The position numbers and the translations under genes were made by a program. A stretch of DNA of 58,218 nucleotides, taken from Mesobacillus selenatarsenatis SF-1 (GTDB lineage Bacteria > Bacillota > Bacilli > Bacillales > Cytobacillaceae). Below are positions 1 to 7,350 of the stretch, piece after piece (position 1 is the stretch's first letter; every line of letters starts with the position of its first letter). Location: contig NZ_BASE01000131.1 in NCBI RefSeq assembly GCF_000813125.1, positions 1-58,218 of the forward strand, in the 5' to 3' direction. Under the pieces are notes generated by a model. That model ran no database searches and had not been told where the DNA came from. It saw only the letters and a program-made list of their open reading frames with translations.

Positions 1-5
1 TAGGG

Positions 6-125
6 CACCAATACGCTTTATTGGTGACCTCTTTTTCCGTTTTCCAAGATTTCAGGACACCAATACGCTTTATTGGTGACCTCTTTTTCCGTTTTCCAAG
101 ATTTCAGGACACCAATACGCTTTAT
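6..125. repeat. Tandem 52-bp repeat with palindromic core
   Basis: Two full 52-bp units start at 6 and 58, and a third copy starting at 110 stays recognisable for about 16 bases. Each unit opens with the inverted repeat CACCAATA-cgctt-TATTGGTG (8-bp arms, 5-nt loop) followed by a conserved 31-bp linker. The array lies downstream of the minus-strand yhcX gene. The linkers are conserved, so this is not a CRISPR array. Function unknown. Confidence 0.9.
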
Positions 126-280
126 CGATGTCCTTTTCCAGAGTTCTGGAATTTCCAAGCGACAAATCGCAAACCGAAAAAGTGATGATCAAGTTCGGCC
201 TCGGCCAATTCCAATCCCACTGAAAAACACCTGGAGAATTCAGCTCGCTTTATCCCCAGGTGCTGCAAATTATCCTACTT

Positions 281-1819
281 CTACTTCTTATACTGAATCC
301 GATAAATATCATGCCTGCGGTCTTTCAGCTGGCGAACTGTGCCGTCCTGGCGCTGGCGGCGGAGGATTTCAAGGTCAACATCGCCGATCATGACCATTTC
401 GATATTCGGGTTCGTTTCGCCGACAATCCCATCCCTTGCGAATTCGAAATCAGAAGGTGCGAAGATTCCGGACTGGGCATATTGGATATCCATGTTTTCT
501 GTTTGCGGCAGGTTGCCGACGGTACCAGAAATGACAGTGTATACCTGGTTTTCGACCGCTCTTGCCTGAGCGCAGTAACGTACCCGCAGGTAACCCTGGC
601 GATCCTCGGTACAAAACGGTGTGAAAATGATTTTGGCTCCCATATCAGTGGCAATCCTCGCAAGCTCAGGGAATTCGATGTCATAACAAATTTGAATAGC
701 GATTTTGCCACAGTCTGTATCGAACACCTTCAACTCATCACCGCGGCTGATTCCCCACCATCTGCGCTCATTCGGCGTGATATGAAGCTTATATTGCTTA
801 TCAATCGTTCCATCACGGCGGAACAAGTAAGAGATATTGTATATTTCGTCATCATCTTCTTTTACCAAATGCGAACCGCCAATGATGTTGACATTATAAC
901 GGACGGCCAGATCGGTAAAAAGCTCGATGTATTGCTCTGTATATTCAGTAACCCTGCGGACAGCGAGCGAAGGTGATTTCTCATCCATGAAGGACATAAG
1001 CTGTGTCGTGAAAATTTCCGGGAATACTGCAAAATCTGAGCCAGCATCCGCAGCAACATCCGTAAAGTATTCAACCTGGTGTGCCAGATCTTCAAATGAC
1101 TTGATTTTTCTCATCATATACTGGACAACGCAAATCCGGACTGGGTTGCTGGTTTTATAGAATCTCTTCGATTTTGGCTGGTAGTCAACATTATTCCATT
1201 CCATCAATGTCGCGTACTTATTCGACTGGAGATCATCCGGGAGATAGTTCGGGTTGATCCTCATCAGTGTAAAGTCATTCCTTAGCTGGAACGAGAGTAC
1301 CGGGTCATAGATTTTATGCGATGCGACTTGCCGTACATATTCACGAGGTGACATTTCTTCCGCGTGCAGGTGGTAATTTGGAATCCTGCCTCCGATGATG
1401 ATACTTTTCAAGTTCATCTGCCTTGCGAGATCCTTCCTTGCTTCGTACAAACGGTAGCCAACCTTCATCCTCCTGAATTCAGGATGAGTCATGACTTCAA
1501 TTCCATATAAGTTATAGCCTTCTGGATTATGGTTCGAGATGTAACCTTCATCTGTGACATCATCCCAGCTATGGCGATCATCGTATTCGTCAAAGTTTAT
1601 TATTAGACTTGAACAGGAACCAACTACTTTCCCATCATACTCTGCGACAAATTGGCCTTCTGGAAAGATTTCAAGATGGCTCTCAAGCTGATCTCGCTTC
1701 CATGGCTCCATCCCAGGAAAGCAGCTGTTCTGCATTTTGATAATCTCATCAATATCCTCTTGCTTCGTGTTGCGGATGATCATTCTTTTTTCAAATTTGG
1801 ACAAATCCAATTCGCTCAT
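281..1819 (-). CDS. yhcX: GNAT acetyltransferase / carbon-nitrogen hydrolase fusion (YhcX)
   Basis: Two-domain protein of about 512 residues. The N-terminal ~200 residues form a GNAT-type acyltransferase fold, and the C-terminal ~280 residues form a nitrilase-superfamily amidase. The hydrolase triad is visible: Glu in FPEIF, Lys in YKLHIT and Cys in ICYDIEF. Length and architecture match B. subtilis YhcX. Substrate unknown; nitrilase-family partners suggest amide hydrolysis of a small metabolite. I start it at the ATG at 1819 (MSELDL), preceded by AGGA-type sites; the two ATGs upstream have poorer ribosome sites. yhcU and yhcT lie nearby, as in B. subtilis. Confidence 0.9.
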   Translation of the reverse strand: MSELDLSKFEKRMIIRNTKQEDIDEIIKMQNSCFPGMEPWKRDQLESHLEIFPEGQFVAEYDGKVVGSCSSLIINFDEYDDRHSWDDVTDEGYISNHNPEGYNLYGIEVMTHPEFRRMKVGYRLYEARKDLARQMNLKSIIIGGRIPNYHLHAEEMSPREYVRQVASHKIYDPVLSFQLRNDFTLMRINPNYLPDDLQSNKYATLMEWNNVDYQPKSKRFYKTSNPVRICVVQYMMRKIKSFEDLAHQVEYFTDVAADAGSDFAVFPEIFTTQLMSFMDEKSPSLAVRRVTEYTEQYIELFTDLAVRYNVNIIGGSHLVKEDDDEIYNISYLFRRDGTIDKQYKLHITPNERRWWGISRGDELKVFDTDCGKIAIQICYDIEFPELARIATDMGAKIIFTPFCTEDRQGYLRVRYCAQARAVENQVYTVISGTVGNLPQTENMDIQYAQSGIFAPSDFEFARDGIVGETNPNIEMVMIGDVDLEILRRQRQDGTVRQLKDRRHDIYRIQYKK

Positions 1820-2013
1820 ATAATCCTGCATCCTTTCTGTCATAAAAAAAACGCTTTATTAACATTTCACTTACTATTTATGTAAAAAAACAAACAATCC
1901 TAAATATCATCATCATATTCCTATACCCTAAATTCATCGGTTATAACTCTTTATTTAGCTTCTCCCTTTATATTGGGAAAAATTATTTCACATAATGTTA
2001 ATTGAATTTTTTT

Positions 2014-2035
2014 ATTACATTCCTTAAGATGTAAT
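2014..2035. promoter_or_regulatory. Inverted repeat upstream of bdbC
   Basis: ATTACAT and ATGTAAT are separated by 8 nt, about 65 bp upstream of the bdbC start. A plausible sigma-A promoter (TTGTTT ... TAAATA) lies between the repeat and the gene, so an activator site is possible. No known regulator motif was matched; this is only a candidate. Confidence 0.3.
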
Positions 2036-2101
2036 GAGAGATAGTTGTTTCTTTTATAAAGAATGTTTAAATAGAGATTACATAGCTTAGGGGAGATTAG
2101 C

Positions 2102-2539
2102 TTGAAAGAGACGAAAAAAGATTCAAGGGAGTCGTATTTATTTGCGGCTTGGGCTACATCGATTATCGCCATGTTCGGCAGTTTGTATTTCTCGGAAATC
2201 CGCCAGTATGAGCCATGCCTGCTGTGCTGGTATCAGCGAATCCTGATGTATCCTTTTGCCTTGATACTGGGGATTGCTGTTGTCAAAAAAGATTATAAGA
2301 TTTCCTTTTATACGATGATTATGGCAGCTGTCGGCGGCTTGATATCTCTGTACCATTATTCATTGCAAAAGGTGCCATTCATGGCTGACAATGCTGATAC
2401 TTGCGGGAGAGTGCCTTGTACAGGCCAATATATCAACTGGCTTGGTTTTATCTCAATCCCATTCCTGGCTTTAACTGCTTTTATCATTATATTTTCATTA
2501 AGCCTGATGATCTGGAAGAAATCTAAGGAGGAAGCATAA
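2102..2539 (+). CDS. bdbC: Thiol-disulfide oxidoreductase, DsbB family (BdbC-like)
   Basis: A 145-residue membrane protein with four predicted transmembrane segments. It has the DsbB cysteine pairs: CLLCW in the first extracytoplasmic loop (about residues 37-40) and DTCGRVPC in the second (about residues 98-104). DsbB/BdbC proteins reoxidise a thioredoxin-like partner and pass electrons to quinone, forming disulfides in exported proteins. The TTG start is supported by AGGGGAG seven bases upstream. The next gene starts one base after the stop and encodes a membrane-anchored thioredoxin, which makes a natural BdbC partner pair. Confidence 0.9.
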   Translation: MKETKKDSRESYLFAAWATSIIAMFGSLYFSEIRQYEPCLLCWYQRILMYPFALILGIAVVKKDYKISFYTMIMAAVGGLISLYHYSLQKVPFMADNADTCGRVPCTGQYINWLGFISIPFLALTAFIIIFSLSLMIWKKSKEEA

Positions 2540-2540
2540 T

Positions 2541-2987
2541 TTGAAAAAGGTTATTGTTTTTTTATTAATTATCATTGGATTATTTGCAGCATTATTTTTT
2601 CTAAATAAAGCTCAAAATGAGGAAAAAGCTGAGGGAAATCCTTATGGGAAGGATACACTTCATCCAGAAACCGTCAATCAGCTGGATGATCCGAACTATC
2701 AAAATATCATCCTGCCTGAAGAGCTGGATAAGAAGCTTGAAAACGGTGAGGATGTTACCGTGTATTTCCACAGTCCAACATGCTCTCACTGCGTTCGCAC
2801 CACTCCAGTCGTTGCACCTCTAGCAGATAATATGGGTGTTGATCTTGTCCAATATAACCTTTTGGAGTTTGAACAAGGCTGGAATGATTATGGCATCGAA
2901 TCGACTCCAACCATTGTACAGTACAAGGATGGAAAAGAAATCAACAGGATCGTCGGCTACCAGGAAGAAGCGACTTTCGAAAATTAG
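2541..2987 (+). CDS. Membrane-anchored thioredoxin-like protein (BdbA-like)
   Basis: 148 residues: one N-terminal transmembrane segment (about 3-22), a short linker and a thioredoxin fold with the redox motif CSHC and the cis-proline region ESTPTIV. The start is TTG, set by AAGGAGGAAG upstream. It lies one base behind bdbC and the pair ends at a strong terminator. I infer that it is the thiol oxidase or reductase recycled by the BdbC neighbour on the outer face of the membrane. It resembles B. subtilis BdbA in size and layout, but orthology is not certain. Confidence 0.8.
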   Translation: MKKVIVFLLIIIGLFAALFFLNKAQNEEKAEGNPYGKDTLHPETVNQLDDPNYQNIILPEELDKKLENGEDVTVYFHSPTCSHCVRTTPVVAPLADNMGVDLVQYNLLEFEQGWNDYGIESTPTIVQYKDGKEINRIVGYQEEATFEN

Positions 2988-3016
2988 GTTCAATGAGAAT
3001 ACCTTAAAATAACGTC

Positions 3017-3048
3017 AAAACGCCTGCGATTCGCAGGCGTTTTCTTTT
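3017..3048 (+). terminator. Terminator of bdbC operon
   Basis: Perfect 12-bp stem AAAACGCCTGCG / CGCAGGCGTTTT with a 3-nt loop and a T-rich tail. It could also serve the convergent yhcU gene. Confidence 0.9.
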
Positions 3049-3074
3049 AGATTTGCTTTTAATGTTTCTCGCTC

Positions 3075-3473
3075 TTAAAGCAACAGGCTATTGGCGGCTT
3101 TCGTATAAGTACTGATATAATCTAGATGAACATGCTTGGAGTCAGAAAACTGACTGTAATTAAATGGGAAACAGATTCCATAGTCTGTCAATGTCTGGAC
3201 ATTTTTACGGAACATCCACTGATATTTTTCAGGAATATGGCCAGACTCCAAAATAGAGATCAATGTCTGCATGCTTGTGATTACCTGGAAAGCATCTCCA
3301 AGTGTACTGAATCTTTCGAACTGCTCGGGTCTTGTATGTAATACTTCAAGCCTTTCAAATTCATGAATGTCTTCATCTGAAAAGTACAATGGAAAAATAT
3401 CAGTATAAAAATACCTTGCCAATTCAACTACTTTCTCTTCTTGTCCGGGAGTAGACGCAAAAACAATTTTCAA
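3075..3473 (-). CDS. yhcU: YhcU family protein of unknown function
   Basis: 132 residues starting MKIVFASTPGQEE. I recognise it as YhcU-like from the N-terminus, size and position beside the yhcT pseudouridine synthase. No catalytic motif is evident and it is predicted soluble. The start is the TTG at 3473, seven bases after AAGGTGGG; an upstream in-frame GTG at 3497 lacks a ribosome site. It is transcribed divergently from yhcT. Confidence 0.7.
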   Translation of the reverse strand: MKIVFASTPGQEEKVVELARYFYTDIFPLYFSDEDIHEFERLEVLHTRPEQFERFSTLGDAFQVITSMQTLISILESGHIPEKYQWMFRKNVQTLTDYGICFPFNYSQFSDSKHVHLDYISTYTKAANSLLL

Positions 3474-3676
3474 TGATCGACCCACCTTTTTTAACACTTT
3501 GTAATCTATTCGTAATATATATACCTAGAATAACATATCCATTCCAATTTTCTGGGTGGTAATTATGACCATGCATGCGGTAAAAGTTGACAGATTCCTA
3601 TTAAATGCAAACGAGTTTATATAATACTTTTTCATAGAGCAAAATCAAATCTAAATTACCAAGTCAGGAGACAAAT

Positions 3677-4597
3677 ATGATACATACTAACAAAAAAGGC
3701 GAATGGTTTGAACTGGTCATTCCCGCTGAATGGGAAAGGCACACTCTTGAAACACTTTTCAAGGATTTTTGGAAAGCTCCAAAAAAATTGGTCCATCTTT
3801 TAAGAATGGAAAAAAACGTGCTGATTAACGGAAATGTTCCTGATTGGACACTCCCGCTCAAAAAGAACGATCGCATAAGCTTGAAGCTTTTTACTGAAGA
3901 AGAGGTTACCGTCATCCCAGAATACTTGAATGTTGATATCATCTATGAGGATGACCACCTGATTGTATTCAATAAGCCTGCCGGAATGGATACTCATCCA
4001 AACGAGAGCGGCCAGGGAGGCACTCTGGCGAACGGAGCTGCTTTCCATATGCAGTCAAATGGAGAGATTACCCGGCCCCGTCATATACACAGGCTCGACC
4101 GGGAGACAACGGGTGCAGTGCTATTTGCCAAACACCCGCTTATCACAGCTATTCTCGATAAAATGCTTGAGGAACGTACCATTAAAAGAACATATCTGGC
4201 GTTGGCTGACGGGATCATCAGACAGAAAAAAGGTACCATTAATAAACCAATCGGCCGTGACCGTCATCATCCAACAAGAAGAAGAGTTTCGGAAACAGGC
4301 CAGCAGGCCATCACCCACTTTAAAGTATTAGATCAAATGAAACAGAAGGACCTGACCCTTGTCCAATGTATTCTGGATACTGGCAGAACCCATCAAATTC
4401 GGGTGCATTTCAGCGCTATTGGGCATCCACTGGCTGGAGACAGCCTCTACGGAGGAAGCGATACATTTCACAGGCAAGCGCTGCATGCGGTAAAAATGGA
4501 ATTCACCCACCCTTTTACACAGGAAAAATTAATATGCCACGCACCTTTTATCGACCAATCACCGATATTTATTAATATTGATCCGTATGAGATTTAA
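3677..4597 (+). CDS. yhcT: RluA-family 23S rRNA/tRNA pseudouridine synthase (YhcT)
   Basis: 306 residues with the RluA/RluD catalytic motif HRLDRETTGAVLFAK, which holds the catalytic Asp, and the later motif GRTHQIRVHF. The N-terminal ~70 residues look like an S4-type RNA-binding region. It converts uridine to pseudouridine in structured RNA; the exact target of YhcT proteins cannot be read from sequence. The ATG start has AGGAG eight bases upstream. A bidirectional terminator follows. Confidence 0.9.
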   Translation: MIHTNKKGEWFELVIPAEWERHTLETLFKDFWKAPKKLVHLLRMEKNVLINGNVPDWTLPLKKNDRISLKLFTEEEVTVIPEYLNVDIIYEDDHLIVFNKPAGMDTHPNESGQGGTLANGAAFHMQSNGEITRPRHIHRLDRETTGAVLFAKHPLITAILDKMLEERTIKRTYLALADGIIRQKKGTINKPIGRDRHHPTRRRVSETGQQAITHFKVLDQMKQKDLTLVQCILDTGRTHQIRVHFSAIGHPLAGDSLYGGSDTFHRQALHAVKMEFTHPFTQEKLICHAPFIDQSPIFINIDPYEI

Positions 4598-4638
4598 GTT
4601 TTTTCAGCTTATGCTTATGGTTAAGCCTATTTCCACAA

Positions 4639-4672
4639 AAAAAAATCCTTCCGAAGCCGGAAGGATTTTTTC
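4639..4672. terminator. Bidirectional terminator between yhcT and glsB-like gene
   Basis: Stem ATCCTTCCG / CGGAAGGAT with loop AAGC, flanked by A-run and T-run, so it can work on both strands. Confidence 0.9.
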
Positions 4673-4674
4673 TA

Positions 4675-4932
4675 TTAGTCAGCTTTACGCATACTCTTCA
4701 TAACAAGGCTGACGATGAATACTAATGCAATCGCACCGATCAATGCCGGGACAATCGCAAAGTCAGCAACTACAGGTCCCCAGTCTCCTAAGATTGCTTG
4801 TCCAATCCAAGCACCTACGAAACCAGCGATGATGTTACCGATTACGCCGCCAGGAATATCTCTACCCAAGATCAATCCTGCTAACCACCCAATAATACCA
4901 CCAATAATTAATGCCCAAAGAAAACTCATCAT
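4675..4932 (-). CDS. GlsB/YeaQ/YmgE family stress-associated membrane protein
   Basis: 85-residue hydrophobic protein with about three transmembrane segments and the typical glycine-rich pattern (LIIGGIIGWLAGLILG, GNIIAGFVGAWIGQ). The family is often called transglycosylase-associated, but enzymatic activity is not established. In Bacillus several members belong to the general stress response. The ATG has AAGGAGGA nine bases upstream. It is monocistronic and convergent with yhcT. Confidence 0.85.
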   Translation of the reverse strand: MMSFLWALIIGGIIGWLAGLILGRDIPGGVIGNIIAGFVGAWIGQAILGDWGPVVADFAIVPALIGAIALVFIVSLVMKSMRKAD

Positions 4933-5293
4933 AATGTTATTCCTCCTTAAAATTTAGATGTATTTTACAAGTAGTAATAGTGCAAAGGGGTTTTACACCC
5001 TTTTAAAGAGTTCAAACTGCAGTGATGTAAAATTAGCTATGCTGATTTTCATTGCTTCCCGGGAGCTAAACAGCTTGCTCTAACCTTATATTACCTCAAT
5101 TTCCATGGTGTTAAACCAAGGGGTTCTGCAGTCTAACAAGCAGAATTCTAAGATGTTGAATCTTGTTGTTTTCTGCTTGTACACCTACATTACCACCCAC
5201 AGATTATTTTAAAACCTCTCGAGAATTAATTAATCCCCTAACATCTGTCAGCACGCAGTTTTCTCTTTCTTTTAATGTATCCATTTTTGCAAA
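4933..5293. other. Intergenic region without a recognised gene
   Basis: About 360 bp upstream of the GlsB-like gene. I found no open reading frame with a ribosome site. A weak sigma-B-like promoter (minus strand GTTTGA at 5017-5012 and GGGTGT at 5000-4995) has too short a spacer to call. Confidence 0.5.
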
Positions 5294-5325
5294 ATAAAAA
5301 ACGGACTGATTGAAATCCAGTCCGT
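5294..5325 (-). terminator. Terminator of aldo/keto reductase gene
   Basis: On the minus strand ACGGACTG and CAGTCCGT pair around a 9-nt loop, followed by a T-rich tail. Confidence 0.85.
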
Positions 5326-5381
5326 CATTATGAAAAATTTCATTTTACACGCTTCCATAACCTGATGAAGTTTAAACTACT

Positions 5382-6206
5382 TTAAAAATCAATATGGTCA
5401 GGATCGGCCCCAAAACGCTGGTCCTTGTTAAGTCCATTTATCTCTTCCAGCTCTTTTTGATTCAGCTGAAAATCAAATATTTCTGTGTTTTCTTTTAACC
5501 TTGCCGGTGTGACTGATTTAGGAATTGGGATAATTTGATTTTCCAGATGCCATCTTAAAATGACCTGCGCAGGGGTCTTTCCGTGCTGTGCAGCAATCTT
5601 CCCGAGCACAGGTTCCTCAAGGAATCTCCCTCTGGATAGTGGCGACCACGCTTCTACTTTGATTTCATTTTGCTGACAGAATTCCCGCAGTTCAACCTGA
5701 GACAACAACGGATGAAGTTCTACCTGGTTGATAACCGGTTTTTCAGCAGCATGGCTCAGAAGGTCTTTCAAATGATGTATTTTAAAATTGCTGACACCTA
5801 TCGCCTTCACCCTGCCTTCGCGATACAATTCTTCAAGAGCGCGCCACGTTTCTAAGTATTTTCCTTTTACAGGCCAATGGACGAGATATAGATCCAAATA
5901 ATCCAGCCCTAATCTCTCCATGCTGTCATCGAAGGCCTTCAAAGTATTTTCATATCCCTGCTCCGAATTCCAGACCTTCGTTGTTATAAACAACTCTTCC
6001 CTTGGGATCCCGCTGTTTCGGATGGCCTGACCAACACCCTCTTCATTCTGGTAAAAAGAAGCTGTATCTATGAGCCGGTAGCCAAGGTCAAGCGCAGTAT
6101 GAATTGTTTTTTCGAGTTGTTCACCTTCCTCGACTTTATAGACACCAAGGCCAAAAGCTGGCATTTTCACTCCGTTATGTAATTCAATCGTATCAAAAAT
6201 GCTCAC
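5382..6206 (-). CDS. Aldo/keto reductase (YtbE/YvgN-like)
   Basis: 274-residue NADPH-dependent reductase with a TIM-barrel fold. The AKR tetrad is complete: Asp47, Tyr52, Lys77 and His110 (in LYLVHWP). The C-terminal signature IPKSVTPARLKEN binds the cofactor phosphate. It likely reduces aldehydes such as methylglyoxal. The start is GTG at 6206 with AAAGGAGG upstream; an ATG at 6233 overlaps that ribosome site and is unlikely. It is a paralogue of the YvgN gene at 35304. Confidence 0.9.
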   Translation of the reverse strand: MSIFDTIELHNGVKMPAFGLGVYKVEEGEQLEKTIHTALDLGYRLIDTASFYQNEEGVGQAIRNSGIPREELFITTKVWNSEQGYENTLKAFDDSMERLGLDYLDLYLVHWPVKGKYLETWRALEELYREGRVKAIGVSNFKIHHLKDLLSHAAEKPVINQVELHPLLSQVELREFCQQNEIKVEAWSPLSRGRFLEEPVLGKIAAQHGKTPAQVILRWHLENQIIPIPKSVTPARLKENTEIFDFQLNQKELEEINGLNKDQRFGADPDHIDF

Positions 6207-6417
6207 CGTGAATTCCCCTCCTTTTTCATCCATTCTATTCCTCTATACACTCGAATACAAATCAAAACGGCTGCCAATCTGACAGCCGCCAAATCTATAT
6301 AAACGGCTCATCGGCCGAAATTTTTCGTTTTGATTAATCTTTAAGTTCCCGGCAAAAATTTGTCCTAAACAGCCGGACAATACATTTTTTCAAAATGAGC
6401 TAATCTTTATTTTTGAA

Positions 6418-6452
6418 TGAAAAAAAGCCCGGGGCAGAATCCCGGACTTCAT
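6418..6452 (-). terminator. Terminator of DUF302 gene
   Basis: Minus-strand stem TCCGGG / CCCGGG followed by a run of seven T. Confidence 0.7.
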
Positions 6453-6463
6453 GTTGTAAAAAA

Positions 6464-6847
6464 TCATTTAATATTGTCAATTGCACCGATCAGCCTTTTT
6501 TCGATGTCTGCCGCGATTGCCTGCAGGTCATCATTTTCCACAAATTTAATCAGTTCTGTTGGCTTTGGAAGGCCCACCTTAGTTGTACCATTATCTTTAT
6601 ACACTACAATTTTGCAAGGGAGAAAATAGCTCACGATAGGATTCTTTTCAAGTACTCTCTTTGCTTCATGCGGATTGCAGACTTCAAGGATAATATAGTC
6701 ACCGTCAAGTTCCACACCTTTACCAGCTAATGTTTCCTTCATATTCAGAGACCAAAGGACACCGAATTTCTCATCCTTCAAGCTTGCTTCGAGTGCAGAT
6801 ACTGCTTCATTCATTGACTTGTCCACTTCAATCGTATGATGGAACAT
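6464..6847 (-). CDS. DUF302 family protein
   Basis: About 127 residues. It has the DUF302 fold pattern: an N-terminal FHHTIEVDKSMNEAVSALE segment, a central EVCNPHEAKRVLEKNP and FLPCKIVVYKDNG. Biochemical function is unknown. I place the start at the ATG at 6847, eight bases after AGGAG; the ATG at 6853 lies too close to the ribosome site. It stands alone between terminators. Confidence 0.8.
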   Translation of the reverse strand: MFHHTIEVDKSMNEAVSALEASLKDEKFGVLWSLNMKETLAGKGVELDGDYIILEVCNPHEAKRVLEKNPIVSYFLPCKIVVYKDNGTTKVGLPKPTELIKFVENDDLQAIAADIEKRLIGAIDNIK

Positions 6848-6931
6848 GTTCATCTCTCCTTTCGAATTTAAAAATACCTCATATTAATAGTAGATAAACC
6901 ACTATAGGTATTGTAAATATTGTGCCATAGG

Positions 6932-6968
6932 AAAAAACCGCCGTACACTATTTTGCATTCCGGCGGTC
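6932..6968 (-). terminator. Terminator of first sspH gene
   Basis: Minus-strand ACCGCCG / CGGCGGT with a 17-nt loop and six T. Confidence 0.8.
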
Positions 6969-7015
6969 AGCACGCTCATATAAGGAGGTACTTCCTCCTA
7001 ATCTATAGTCGTTGC

Positions 7016-7198
7016 TTAAGATCTTTCCTGCAGCTCAGAAATCTCAACAGTTGTCCTTTCTTCCAATGGCCCGCGCAGATGGACAGTGGCAGTGCGTCCG
7101 TCTTCGTTTAAATGGTCAATCCACACGGATGCACCGTTATAAATCACATCTATTTCTGCAGACGATGACAGTATTTGTCTAACTCGATTCAAATCCAT
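7016..7198 (-). CDS. sspH: H-type small acid-soluble spore protein
   Basis: 60 residues (MDLNRVRQILSSSAEIDVIY...) with the SspH pattern: an N-terminal helix, then V-x-Y-N-G-x-x-V-W-I and a short acidic C-terminus. SspH proteins are made in the developing forespore. A second, closer match to the family lies at 14919-15098. The ATG has GGAGGT seven bases upstream. Confidence 0.85.
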   Translation of the reverse strand: MDLNRVRQILSSSAEIDVIYNGASVWIDHLNEDGRTATVHLRGPLEERTTVEISELQERS

Positions 7199-7350
7199 AT
7201 TCTTACCTCCGCAATAAAATTTTCTCCACTATTTTAGCTAGAAGCATTTCTTTTTATTCGCTCTGGAGAATTATATATGCCTAATCGCCACAGAAAGGCG
7301 GAAGTTTACGTTAGAATAAGAAAGAAGCCATAAAATTTCAGGAGGCCGTT

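Noticed and set aside
260-976. Long plus-strand frame opposite yhcX.
   Set aside because: Antisense shadow of a well-conserved gene; no ribosome site and no family features.
4991-5017. Sigma-B-like promoter upstream of the GlsB-type gene (GTTTGA ... GGGTGT).
   Set aside because: The spacer is about 11 nt, shorter than the usual 13-15, and both elements deviate from consensus.
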